DNA from: an uncultured Paenibacillaceae bacterium
Lineage (GTDB): Bacteria > Bacillota > Bacilli > Paenibacillales > DA-C8
Length of the DNA stretch: 35,296 nucleotides
Assembly: GCA_937957685.1 (NCBI GenBank)
Contig: CALGAO010000126.1
Location: forward strand, 1-35,296
Reading direction: 5' to 3'
The notes under the pieces are model-generated. The model did not search any database. It saw nothing but the letters and a program-made list of their open reading frames with translations, and was not told the origin of the DNA. The translations under genes and the position numbers were made by a program. Shown piece after piece: positions 1 to 7,596 of the stretch (its first letter is position 1; each line of letters starts with the position of its first letter).

Positions 1-485
1 GTCTCCATGGCGATGCATCCGTCGATGATGCGGATCGCCGCCAGCGTCGTCTTGCTGCGCATCGTCACCTTGGCGATGCCGATCTTGCCGGTGTTCTGCA
101 GCGCCCGCATGAGCAGATTGTACGCGCCATGACCGGTGTCGCCCGGGCCGAGATAGTAGGTTTTCTGGAAGTAGATCGGGTCGATCTCCGACAGGTGGAC
201 GAAGTCGAGGATCTGGATCTCGCGCGACGAATCGGTCTTGAGCTGCTCCAGTTCCTCCTTGTCGATCAGGACGAAACGGCCCTTCTCATATTCATAGCCT
301 TTCCTGATCTCTTCCCAGGCGACTTCCTCATTGCATACGGGACATTTGCGCACATAGGTCAGCGGTGACCCGCACTTGTCGTGCAGATAGCGCAGCGAGA
401 TGTCCTTCTCTTCCGTCGCTGCGTACATCTTGACCGGGATGTTCACGAGCCCGAAGCTGATCGCGCCTTTCCAGATGGTGTGCAC
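1..485 (-). CDS. ku: Ku protein, DNA end-binding for non-homologous end joining (5' part only)
   Basis: Ku is a homodimeric ring that binds double-strand DNA ends and recruits LigD; in spore formers it supports repair in spores and during germination. The reading frame starts at a GTG (485-483) preceded by an AAAGGAG ribosome site 10 nt upstream, and begins MHTIWKGAISFGLVNIPVK, the classic start of bacterial Ku. The following residues form the beta-barrel core, including a CPVC pair near residue 45 and the family-typical YYLGPGDTG stretch. About 161 codons are visible; the C-terminal half (rest of the barrel and the LigD-interacting tail) lies beyond the window edge. An overlapping ATG a few bases upstream is in another frame and is not the start. 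No ligD is visible on this side. Family identity is firm; the role in spores is general knowledge. Confidence 0.93.
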   Translation of the reverse strand, partial: MHTIWKGAISFGLVNIPVKMYAATEEKDISLRYLHDKCGSPLTYVRKCPVCNEEVAWEEIRKGYEYEKGRFVLIDKEELEQLKTDSSREIQILDFVHLSEIDPIYFQKTYYLGPGDTGHGAYNLLMRALQNTGKIGIAKVTMRSKTTLAAIRIIDGCIAME

Positions 486-1000
486 GGATAACCATCTCCT
501 TTGCTTGCTGAATAGACTGCCGTCATCACTGTCAGATATCAGCCATATCAAGTCAGTCCAATATTCACTAGTATATGCCAGGCCTCAGGCGATCATAACC
601 GGACAGGCGCATGAATCTGCATCTTGGGCGAAAGGGGGATTCGCATGAAACTGCATCATGGATGGGATTCGCATGAATCTCCAGGAATGGGACACATTAA
701 AAGCAGTATGCAGCGCAAGGATCTGGGGCAGGCACGCGATGGAGGACGCGGAAAGGTCGGATGTGGGCAGGGAGGTTGCGCGAGGATCCTGATGCAGATT
801 TGCGATGGAGTCGAGCTTGGATTAGTCGCAGGCACGCGATGGAGGATGCGGAAAGGTCGGATGTGGGCAGGGAGGTTGTGCGAGGATCCTGATGCAGATT
901 TGCGATGGTGTTAAGCGAGGATCAGGTGCGGGTCCGCAACTGATCGGGAAGAGTTGCAGGCGAAGCGGCCGGACAGCAAACTGAAGGAGGCAAACATGGC
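486..1000. other. Intergenic region upstream of ku with low-complexity and repeated sequence
   Basis: About 515 bases between the divergent ku and the small acidic protein gene. The left part would hold the ku promoter; I see a TTGGAC followed 17 bases on by TATCTG on the minus strand (about 530-560), but this is a weak match. Short related blocks with GCATGAATCTGCATC-like sequence occur around 610-685. The right half is taken up by the direct repeat described separately. No coding frame with a convincing ribosome site was seen. Confidence 0.5.
728..908. repeat. Two-copy direct repeat, 81 bp each, 100-bp period
   Basis: Bases 728-808 and 828-908 are the same 81-bp sequence with only two differences (C/T at 746/846 and a second C/T near the end of the GGGAGGTTG stretch). 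They are separated by 19 unrelated bases. The near identity points to a recent local duplication. The second copy ends about 90 bases before the next gene start. Confidence 0.9.
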
Positions 1001-1189
1001 ATGGCGGAGAACTGGTTGCCGGATGACCCCAATGTGGAGGGGCGAGATGACCAATTCATGGATATCGACCGCATGGTCAATGAGGGGCTCGGTGGCGGCA
1101 TGGTGACGATCCACAACGGGCTGATCGAGGAGACCACGACGGATACGATGGATGATCCGGAATCCGTGAAGCCGGAAGAGAGGGAATAG
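1001..1189 (+). CDS. Small acidic protein of unknown function
   Basis: A 62-residue, strongly acidic, soluble protein (many Asp and Glu, no membrane segment or signal peptide). The start is chosen because AGGAGG (985-990) lies 10 nt upstream; an ATG at 996 is in another frame. The sequence has a GMVTIHNGLIEETTTDTMDD core with the look of a conserved short Bacillota protein, but I cannot assign it to a named family or give a function. It is followed 65 bp later by the spore protein gene sspH on the same strand, so joint expression late in sporulation is possible but not shown. Confidence 0.6.
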   Translation: MAENWLPDDPNVEGRDDQFMDIDRMVNEGLGGGMVTIHNGLIEETTTDTMDDPESVKPEERE

Positions 1190-1254
1190 AGGGCGACTCG
1201 AAGGACGGCCTTCAAGGTGGATGAACCCCATAAGGGACAAGTGAGGTGAGCAAC

Positions 1255-1437
1255 ATGGAGCTGGAACGCGCGAAGCAGATCCTGCAGGCGGAAGAGACGA
1301 TTCCCGTCGTGCTGAACGGCGAGCCCGTCTGGATCGAAAGTGTCGATGCCAACAAGCAAGAGGTGCAGGTACATCTGCAGCAGAATCCCCGCGAGCGCAG
1401 GACAGTTTCTCCGGATCAGCTGCAGGAATTGCAGTAG
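1255..1437 (+). CDS. sspH: Small acid-soluble spore protein, H type
   Basis: A 60-residue protein starting MELERAKQIL and continuing with an EETIPVVLNGEPVWIESVD core, which matches the H-type minor small acid-soluble spore proteins (B. subtilis SspH is 59 residues). These accumulate in the spore core in the forespore under sigma-G and differ from the DNA-coating alpha/beta type. The ATG at 1255 is preferred because family members begin just before the RAKQIL segment; an in-frame GTG at 1246 would add three residues. AGGTGAG lies 4 nt upstream of the ATG. The gene shows the organism is a spore former. No clear sigma-G promoter was found by eye. Confidence 0.87.
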   Translation: MELERAKQILQAEETIPVVLNGEPVWIESVDANKQEVQVHLQQNPRERRTVSPDQLQELQ

Positions 1438-1654
1438 AAAGATTCAGTCGGCTTCCGTCTGGCATGGGATGGTTCGGGGATGGTGCCAAACGGAACGTGG
1501 ATTCGTTATTAGGCTGTTCGGAGTGGAAAATCGGCCCATCATCGAGCCATACCGCACTGTCGTTCCGTTGCGATCAGCGGGCATCTTCCCCAAGGGCCTT
1601 CCGTTCCGAATCAGGCAACGGTGTAGTTGTACCTAATATAGTCGCGCAGACGTG

Positions 1655-1694
1655 ATCAGGCGGCAGCCCAGAACAGGACTGTCGCCTGATTTGT
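1655..1694. terminator. Hairpin between sspH and ecsB, possible terminator
   Basis: A 12-bp stem (1655-1666 with 1679-1690, one G-T pair) and a 12-nt loop, followed on the plus strand by TTGTT. It lies between the convergent sspH and ecsB genes, 217 bp after sspH. The T-run is poor, so termination is only possible. Confidence 0.45.
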
Positions 1695-1734
1695 TGGCAG
1701 GACCCGTCGGGCGTCGCCTATGACGCGCCGCCCT

Positions 1735-3009
1735 TCAGACGAGGATGGCGACGAGCAGCAGGAGCAGGGCGATGGGCAACAGGATGCGGAAGATCGCCTG
1801 CTCCATGGCCTCTCTCCGCTCCTCATCCGTCCATTGGAACAACTGGAGATAGGGACTCTTCAACGCCATGACGCAGTAGGAATGAACACCTTTGTACAGC
1901 AGGTAGAGAAGCCCCGGGTAGACGATGAGCGTCACCCAGCCGGACGTCTGGATCAGCGCATAGGCGGAGACGGACAGGTACCGCACGAGAAAGAACCATT
2001 GATCGGAAGAGCGGAAGAACGACTTGACGATCGCGGCCATCAGCAGCGACACCTTGTCCCGCTTCTTCGTGATCGCCTGGGAACGGCGCCAGATCGGCGG
2101 CCTGCGCTCCTCCAGCTCGCTCTTCGACATCCTGACGCCTGCCTGGGACAAGAGCAGCGCGGTCAGTCTGAGGCGGACGTGTCGTTCCTGACTGATCTCA
2201 TGGAGAAACAGGCCCCGCGCATGCAACCTGTGACGGAGCGTCAACCAGGCGGCGAGCAGAGCGAATACGACGATCAGTGATCCGTGCACCAGGCCATGGG
2301 GAAAGGTCTGCAGCCTCCAAAGCAGGTCCCACAGGCTGACGAACAGGAAGCCGCAGGCGATGACGACGCCGGATCGGGCAGCAAGCCTGCGAATGCCCGC
2401 CAGACGCTGCCCCAGAAGCTCCAGGATGACCGGAACAGACAGCCTGGAAGCCAGCGTGAACAGCGCCAGCACAGGGATCCAGGGCCACTGCCAGCCCTGC
2501 CCGATCACCAGCAGCGGGCACAGCACGATGAAGAGGAGCGCGGTGGCCAGGAAGGCCAGCGAGCAGGAATAGGCGAACCCCCCGCGCCGGATCGCGCGGG
2601 TCAGGCTGCGATGCTGAAGCAGAAACACCTGGTCCGCAGGCTCCAGGAACGTTCGCAGGCGGAAGGTCAACGACCACAGGAACAGGGCGATGGCCAGCAG
2701 AGGGACCGGAACCCGGTCGAACCACAGCGGTGGTTCCTGCCACCAGGAGGTATAGATGACGCCGGCAGCGATCAGCAGCGGGACGATGAAGTAGAGGGCG
2801 ACGACCCAGTCTACCGCCGTTCTCAGCACGCGCCATTGCTCCTGGCAGAAGGCGATCAGCCGTCGGAAGAACAGGCGGTTGCCGGTGATGGTTAGGCGCG
2901 GCTGTCGGTCGTTCGCCGGTGCCGGGGCATCGCCGCCGGGAGTCGGGTATGACGTGGGATCGGCGCGAGTTGTCGGAGTATGACTCTGTAAGGGATGCAA
3001 AGGAATCAC
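1735..3009 (-). CDS. ecsB: EcsB-type ABC transporter permease
   Basis: Membrane subunit of the Ecs ABC transporter. In B. subtilis, Ecs affects secretion, competence, sporulation and RasP-dependent intramembrane proteolysis; its substrate is not settled. The protein is about 424 residues, with many hydrophobic segments grouped in pairs (the first about residues 65-90, the last a very hydrophobic C-terminal helix) and the EcsB-like pattern of a charged loop between the two halves. The chosen start is a GTG (3009-3007) overlapping the TGA of ecsA by 4 nt, implying translational coupling. The N-terminus then has about 35 Pro/Thr-rich residues before the usual family start near NRLFFRRLIAFCQEQW. 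An in-frame start further upstream would lie deep inside ecsA and is unlikely. Confidence 0.82.
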   Translation of the reverse strand: MIPLHPLQSHTPTTRADPTSYPTPGGDAPAPANDRQPRLTITGNRLFFRRLIAFCQEQWRVLRTAVDWVVALYFIVPLLIAAGVIYTSWWQEPPLWFDRVPVPLLAIALFLWSLTFRLRTFLEPADQVFLLQHRSLTRAIRRGGFAYSCSLAFLATALLFIVLCPLLVIGQGWQWPWIPVLALFTLASRLSVPVILELLGQRLAGIRRLAARSGVVIACGFLFVSLWDLLWRLQTFPHGLVHGSLIVVFALLAAWLTLRHRLHARGLFLHEISQERHVRLRLTALLLSQAGVRMSKSELEERRPPIWRRSQAITKKRDKVSLLMAAIVKSFFRSSDQWFFLVRYLSVSAYALIQTSGWVTLIVYPGLLYLLYKGVHSYCVMALKSPYLQLFQWTDEERREAMEQAIFRILLPIALLLLLVAILV

Positions 3010-3713
3010 GACCTTACGCAAAGTTTGGTGTAGCAATCCAGCAGGCTGCCGTCCGCCAGTCCGCTGCGTTCCCGCAGATCGGACAGGCCGCCGGCTGCCG
3101 CGATCGAACCCTCGTGGATGAGCAGGAACGAGTCGCATATACGCTCCGCCGTATCCAGCATGTGGGTGGACATGATCACCCCGGCGCCGCGCCTGCGTTC
3201 CTCCTGCAACAACTCCAGCAGATCCTTCATCGCATGCGGATCGAGGCCGATGAACGGCTCGTCGATGATATACAGATCGGGCCTGGCCATGAAGCCGGCG
3301 ATCAGCATCACCTTCTGCTGCATGCCCTTGGAGAAGCTCGTAGGGTAATGGTGGATGACATGCTTCAGATAGAAGCGATCGATCAGGCTGCCCGCCGTTT
3401 GTTGGAACTCCTCCATGGACAGCTCATGGGCGGCGGCCGCCAGCTCGAGGTGCTCCTGGAGCGTCAGTCGCTCATACAGCACCGGCTGCTCCGGGATATA
3501 GGCATAGTTGCCCTGCGGTCCGATGAATTCGATCGTGCCGTCCACATGTTCGATCAGGCCCATGATGGCCTTGATCGTCGTGCTTTTGCCCGCGCCGTTC
3601 GGTCCGATGATGCCGATCAGCTCGCCCGGCGCGACGGTGAACTGAATATCCCGGATCACCACGCTGTCCGGGCTGTATCCGGCCTGGCGAATATCCGCGC
3701 GCAATATTTCCAT
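3006..3713 (-). CDS. ecsA: EcsA-type ABC transporter ATP-binding protein
   Basis: A 235-residue ABC ATPase that would energise the adjacent EcsB permease. Visible motifs are Walker A (GPNGAGKST, about residue 40), a Q-loop region around YIPEQPVLYERLT, an atypical signature SFSKGMQQKV in place of LSGGQ (normal for this family), Walker B with LYIIDEPFIGLDP, and the switch histidine in MSTHMLD. The start is the ATG at 3713, with AGGAGAG 7 nt upstream; longer readings would start without a ribosome site. Its stop codon overlaps the ecsB start, so the two form one minus-strand operon. It is divergent from tsaE, with about 200 bp between them. Confidence 0.9.
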   Translation of the reverse strand: MEILRADIRQAGYSPDSVVIRDIQFTVAPGELIGIIGPNGAGKSTTIKAIMGLIEHVDGTIEFIGPQGNYAYIPEQPVLYERLTLQEHLELAAAAHELSMEEFQQTAGSLIDRFYLKHVIHHYPTSFSKGMQQKVMLIAGFMARPDLYIIDEPFIGLDPHAMKDLLELLQEERRRGAGVIMSTHMLDTAERICDSFLLIHEGSIAAAGGLSDLRERSGLADGSLLDCYTKLCVRS

Positions 3714-3858
3714 CCATGATCTCTCCTGTATGTGAATTTTTGACCGACAAATTACGTCATATGATTGTGGGACTCCTCGAGCGAGACTCAGCTTTGTAAT
3801 AGAGCATACGCCTGTGGCCAGGTGCGGTTTCGTGGGAGGCGACTGGCAGGAAGCGAAG

Positions 3859-3887
3859 TTGCCCGCGTGACACAAGGTCGATATAAT
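3859..3887 (+). promoter_or_regulatory. Sigma-A promoter of the tsaE-tsaB-rimI-tsaD operon
   Basis: TTGCCC (3859-3864), 17 bp, then a perfect TATAAT (3882-3887). It sits 30 bp before the tsaE start codon, whose ribosome site AGGAGGGG follows at about 3901. Confidence 0.75.
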
Positions 3888-3916
3888 GAAATGAAAAAGA
3901 AGGAGGGGCAGATGCC

Positions 3917-4378
3917 ATGCATCAAATCACGATCCCCGCTGCGGACGAACAGGATACGGAGCGTCTGGCTGAACGGATCGCTGCGTGTTGCCAGCCTGGC
4001 ACGGTGATCGCGCTGGATGGCGACCTCGGAGCGGGCAAGACCAGGCTGACGCAGGCGATCGCCCGATCGCTGGGTGTGCCGGGTCACGTGAACAGCCCGA
4101 CGTTCACGATCATCAAGGAATACGAAGGGCGGGAGCTGCCGCTCTATCATATGGACGTGTATCGCATCAGCGAGGACGAAGCTGCGGAGCTGGGGCTGGA
4201 GGAATATTTCGAGGGCAGAGGCGTCACGATCGTGGAATGGGCCAGCCTGATCGAGTCGTTGATGCCGGAGGAGCGTCTGCAGATCTACATAGAGGTGACG
4301 GGTGAGCAGTCGAGGCTGTTTAAGCTGACGGGGATCGGGGAGCCCTACGAGACCTGGCTGAAGGACTGGAACGTCTGA
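3917..4378 (+). CDS. tsaE: tRNA threonylcarbamoyladenosine biosynthesis ATPase TsaE
   Basis: TsaE is the ATPase that, with TsaB and TsaD, drives transfer of threonylcarbamoyl to A37 of ANN-decoding tRNAs. The protein is 153 residues, normal for the family. It has Walker A GDLGAGKT (35-42), the family motif SPTFTIIKEY (about 62-71), LYHMDVYR, and the C-terminal VEWAS stretch. AGGAGGGG lies just upstream of the ATG; a nearer ATG at 3912 is in another frame. It is first in the operon, matching B. subtilis ydiB, and the promoter is directly upstream. Divergent ecsAB precedes it. Confidence 0.95.
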   Translation: MHQITIPAADEQDTERLAERIAACCQPGTVIALDGDLGAGKTRLTQAIARSLGVPGHVNSPTFTIIKEYEGRELPLYHMDVYRISEDEAAELGLEEYFEGRGVTIVEWASLIESLMPEERLQIYIEVTGEQSRLFKLTGIGEPYETWLKDWNV

Positions 4379-4442
4379 CCGCAGGCGGTTGCGGAGCACG
4401 AGGGTTCAGACATCAATCGAAATGACGATAGGAAGTGTAAAG

Positions 4443-5345
4443 GTGACGCATACGAGAGAAGAAGGCGCATTGACGGAACAATCGTTGAGAGAGCAATACT
4501 GGCTGGCGCTTGATACCGCCACGGCCAACATGACCATCGCCATCATGAAAGGGCTGGAAGCGGTGGCGACGAACGAATCGACCGTGGAGCGCAATCATTC
4601 CGTCCGTCTCCTGCCGGAGATCGAGGCCCTGTTGGCCGCCGTCGGCATCCGCATGAAGGACATCCGGGCGATCGCCGCAGGCCGGGGCCCAGGCTCCTAT
4701 ACCGGCGTGCGCATCGGGGTGACGGTGGCGAAGACGTTCGCCTGGTCGCTGAAGCTGCCGCTAATCGGCGTCTCGAGCATCGGAGCGCTGGCATTCGGAC
4801 AAGCTCGCCTGATGAGCCAGGAGGCGGACCATGGGGTGACCTGGCTCGTCCCGATGCTGGATGCGAGGCGGAAACAGGCCTTCACGGCGCTGTACAGCTG
4901 GGAAGCCGCCTCTGGCGAGGCGGCCCGTGAGGAGGCATCGGCGGACTCGGACGGCGCCGTCGAGGTCTGGCATTTCGCGGAGCCGGGATTGTCCGGCATC
5001 TTTAGGCAGCTGGCCCCTGACCGCATCGCGCTGGCCGCTGAGTGGACAGACCATCTGGCGGAGCTGTATGCCCGGACGCCGGAGGACCGGCGGCCTCGGC
5101 GCATCGTATTCGCGGGCGAGTCGGAGCCGTTCGCGCCATACGCGGAGCGGCTGTCCGAGCGCATCGGTCTCACCGTCAGCTGCGCAGAGCAGGTCGTGCA
5201 TGGCCGGGATATCGCATGGCTGGCGTGGGACAGGCTCATCAGGGGCGCGCATGACGATGTTCACAGCCTGGTGCCCAATTACACGCAGCTGGCAGAGGCG
5301 GAGCAGAAGCTGCTTGCGAGAACCAGGCAGGGGGCGGGGACATGA
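4443..5345 (+). CDS. tsaB: tRNA threonylcarbamoyladenosine biosynthesis protein TsaB
   Basis: TsaB is an inactive ASKHA-fold paralogue of TsaD that scaffolds the TsaB-TsaD-TsaE complex. Visible family motifs are YWLALDTATANMTIAI at the N-terminus, the RNHSVRLLPEIE segment and AAGRGPGSYTGVRIGVT, followed by a C-terminal domain ending in VPNYTQLAEAEQKL. The start is uncertain. GTG 4443 has AGGAAG 7 nt upstream and gives 300 residues. TTG 4470 has AGAAGG close upstream and begins nearer the conserved domain. ATG 4422 lacks a ribosome site. The protein is longer than the usual 220-240 residues because of an acidic Glu/Ala-rich insert around residues 140-190. Its stop overlaps the rimI start as ATGA. 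Confidence 0.92.
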   Translation: MTHTREEGALTEQSLREQYWLALDTATANMTIAIMKGLEAVATNESTVERNHSVRLLPEIEALLAAVGIRMKDIRAIAAGRGPGSYTGVRIGVTVAKTFAWSLKLPLIGVSSIGALAFGQARLMSQEADHGVTWLVPMLDARRKQAFTALYSWEAASGEAAREEASADSDGAVEVWHFAEPGLSGIFRQLAPDRIALAAEWTDHLAELYARTPEDRRPRRIVFAGESEPFAPYAERLSERIGLTVSCAEQVVHGRDIAWLAWDRLIRGAHDDVHSLVPNYTQLAEAEQKLLARTRQGAGT

Positions 5346-5857
5346 CAGGTCAGGACGCTTCACGTATGGATACGGCGAGATCGGTGCTTCATCAGGGGGA
5401 GGAGGCGGTCACCTTTCGCGAGATGAAGCTGGAGGATATTCCGCAGATTATCGAAGTGGAGCATGAGTCGTTTACCGTTCCGTGGACGGCGGAGGCTTTC
5501 CGCAATGAGCTGATGCACAACCAATATGCGCATTATATCGTGATGGAGCAGGAGGATCTGATCATCGGCTACGCCGGCATGTGGCTGATCTTCGACGAGG
5601 CGCACATCACGAACATCGCGGTACGCGAGAAATATCGCGGCAAGAAGCTGGGCTACAGGCTGCTCAGGGAGTTGGTCCGGGCGGCGCGGACGCTTGGGGC
5701 GGACAAGATGACGCTGGAGGTGCGCGTCTCCAATCAGGTGGCGCAGAATCTGTACGCGAAGTTCGGATTCCGGCCGGTCGGGCTGCGCAAAGGGTATTAT
5801 TCGGACAATCATGAGGATGCGCTGATCATGTGGGCTGAAGTCCGCGATCAGGAATAA
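5342..5857 (+). CDS. rimI: Ribosomal-protein-S18-alanine N-acetyltransferase RimI
   Basis: A GNAT-family N-acetyltransferase, 171 residues. RimI acetylates the N-terminal alanine of ribosomal protein S18 and is commonly encoded among the t6A genes. The fold is evident: VTFREMKLEDIPQIIEVE at the start of the domain, the acetyl-CoA pyrophosphate-binding loop REKYRGKKLGYRLL, then LEVRVSNQVAQNLYAKFGF and a final GLRKGYYSDNHEDALIM. The start ATG at 5342 overlaps the tsaB stop (ATGA), indicating coupling; it gives about 23 extra residues before the domain, so an internal ATG at 5366 is an alternative. The GGGGGAGGAGG at about 5395 is followed by no start codon and is probably just coding. Confidence 0.92.
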   Translation: MTGQDASRMDTARSVLHQGEEAVTFREMKLEDIPQIIEVEHESFTVPWTAEAFRNELMHNQYAHYIVMEQEDLIIGYAGMWLIFDEAHITNIAVREKYRGKKLGYRLLRELVRAARTLGADKMTLEVRVSNQVAQNLYAKFGFRPVGLRKGYYSDNHEDALIMWAEVRDQE

Positions 5858-5957
5858 GCAGGAGCAGACGAAGCAGAGGAAGGCTGCAGGAGTGGCGAAG
5901 TTAGAGCCGCCTGCCTGCAGAGCCTGCATGGCAGGAAAGGAGTCATGACGGAAGTTG

Positions 5958-7067
5958 ATGCATAGTGACAGAGACAAAGGCGGGCCGGCATCTCACCGGA
6001 GCGCTGCACAGACAGGTACGAACAGCACGGAACAAGGCGCAAACGGATCAGCGGTGCGCATCCTGGCGATCGAGACGAGCTGTGATGAGACGTCGGTGGC
6101 GATCGTGGAGAACGGGCGCCGCATCCTGGCGAATGTCGTGTCGAGCCAGGTGAACATCCATGAGCAATATGGCGGCGTCGTGCCGGAGATCGCCTCGCGC
6201 AAGCATGTGGAGACGATCACCATCATGCAGGAGGAGGCGCTCCGCCAGGCCGGGATCAGCCTGGATGATGTGTCCGCGGTGGCGGTGACGCAGGGGCCGG
6301 GCCTCGTCGGATCGCTGCTCGTCGGACTCGTGGCGGCGAAGGCGCTGGCGCTGGCGCTTGATGTGCCGCTGATCGGCACGCATCATATCGCCGGGCATAT
6401 CTACGCCAACGAGCTGGTGCAGGAACTGGAGTATCCGCTCGTGGCGCTGGTCGTATCGGGCGGACATACCGAGCTGGTGCATATGCCCGCCCGGGGGCAG
6501 TTCCGGATCATCGGGGAGACGCGGGACGACGCTGTGGGAGAGGCCTACGACAAGGTCGCTCGCGCCCTCGGCTTGCCGTATCCGGGCGGCCCCCACATCG
6601 ACCGTCTCGCCCACATGACCGATGATCCGCTGGAACTGCCGCGCGCCTGGCTGGAGCAGGATTCGTACGATTTCAGTTTCAGCGGGCTGAAATCGGCGGT
6701 GCTGAACGTGCTCAACCAGACGAAAATGCGTGGCGACGCCATCCCGCCAGCCAGAGTCGCGCGCGGATTCCAGGACTCCGTGTGCGACGTTCTGGCGGAA
6801 AAGGCGCTGCGCGCCGTGCGCGAGTTCGGCGCGCGGCAGCTCGTGCTCGCCGGCGGCGTCGCTGCCAACCGGGGGCTGCGCACAGTCCTCGCGGAGCGCT
6901 GTGCGCAGGCGGGCCTGCAGCTTGTCGTGCCGCCGCTCGAGCTGTGCACGGACAACGCGGCGATGATCGCCGCCGCCGCGTATCTCAAGTGGGAGCGGGG
7001 CGAGTTCTCGCCGCTCGATATCATGGCGAAGCCGCTGTTCACCTTGGAGGAGTGGATGGCGGGCTGA
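5958..7067 (+). CDS. tsaD: tRNA N6-threonylcarbamoyladenosine transferase TsaD
   Basis: The catalytic subunit that transfers the threonylcarbamoyl group from threonylcarbamoyl-AMP to tRNA A37. All family signatures are present: ILAIETSCDETSVAIV, VVPEIASRKHVE, the metal-binding HHIAGHIYAN, VSGGHTELVH, the DAVGEAYDKVARALG loop, SFSGLKSAV, GGVAANRGLR and the closing CTDNAAMIA. The protein is 369 residues, with about 34 poorly conserved residues before the conserved RILAIETS. ATG 5958 follows a GGAAG three bases upstream; an earlier ATG at 5945, nearer to AAAGGAG, opens only a six-codon peptide that overlaps this start. The gene is last in the operon and is followed by a strong terminator. Confidence 0.96.
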   Translation: MHSDRDKGGPASHRSAAQTGTNSTEQGANGSAVRILAIETSCDETSVAIVENGRRILANVVSSQVNIHEQYGGVVPEIASRKHVETITIMQEEALRQAGISLDDVSAVAVTQGPGLVGSLLVGLVAAKALALALDVPLIGTHHIAGHIYANELVQELEYPLVALVVSGGHTELVHMPARGQFRIIGETRDDAVGEAYDKVARALGLPYPGGPHIDRLAHMTDDPLELPRAWLEQDSYDFSFSGLKSAVLNVLNQTKMRGDAIPPARVARGFQDSVCDVLAEKALRAVREFGARQLVLAGGVAANRGLRTVLAERCAQAGLQLVVPPLELCTDNAAMIAAAAYLKWERGEFSPLDIMAKPLFTLEEWMAG

Positions 7068-7137
7068 TGCCCGCAGCGAGGTTCGGGTGGAGGATGTGCG
7101 GCAATGGTGCGCATGCCATCCGCAGATGATTCATACG

Positions 7138-7179
7138 AGGTCAGGAAGAAAGCGGCATGGTTTTCTTCCTGGCCTTTTT
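7138..7179 (+). terminator. Rho-independent terminator of the t6A operon
   Basis: A 14-bp stem (7138-7151 with 7162-7175, one G-T pair) with a 10-nt loop, followed by a T-tract reaching 7179. It lies 70 bp after the tsaD stop. Confidence 0.88.
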
Positions 7180-7488
7180 CGTTGGGAGAGGGGATCCGGC
7201 TCTGCATATTCGCGGCAGGATTCGAGTCCGGGATGCGCGGAAAGTCCTATATTACAATGATTTTGCCTCCACAGTAACTAAGCCTAATCGCATGCGCGAG
7301 GGAATCTCTTTTTTTATTCTCATAGATCCTGTCTGCAGTTCAGACATCTCGAGGGGGGATCAGAAACGACAGGACGAGTGGATTCGACAGGGCAGATACA
7401 TAGATCGAGGTGAGGTTAAGGCGATGAGGATGAGCGTTTGCGGCAGGGCTGGTGTGACGGACAAGACTCGCAGAAGGGGAGTAAGATA

Positions 7489-7596
7489 ATGATTCGCCTG
7501 GTTCAGATGACAGGTGTGAGGCATGGATGGAGCTTCATGGTATCGGAAGAATCGTATCGGAAGTATCGAATCACCATTAACCAATTGGGGGCATGA
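7489..7596 (+). CDS. Possible 35-residue leader ORF overlapping the chemoreceptor start
   Basis: This short frame begins MIRLVQMTGVRHGWSFM and ends in a TGA that overlaps the ATG at 7593 (ATGA). It has a good ribosome site: GGGGAG, 7 nt before the ATG. A shorter frame (7424-7489) ends in TAATG at this start, so a chain of coupled small frames runs into the chemoreceptor gene. The peptide is basic and has no recognised domain. The ribosome site and the overlaps are seen; that it is translated and helps couple expression of the downstream gene is inference. Chance remains quite possible at this length. Confidence 0.35.
   Translation: MIRLVQMTGVRHGWSFMVSEESYRKYRITINQLGA

Noticed and set aside
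5945..5965. Six-codon upstream peptide before tsaD
   Set aside because: An ATG near AAAGGAG opens a six-codon frame overlapping the tsaD start; too short to support as a gene.
7180..7488. Riboswitch (such as cyclic-di-GMP type) upstream of the chemoreceptor
   Set aside because: I looked for the conserved GEMM core and found none; only a short CTG/CAG hairpin near 7330 is present.
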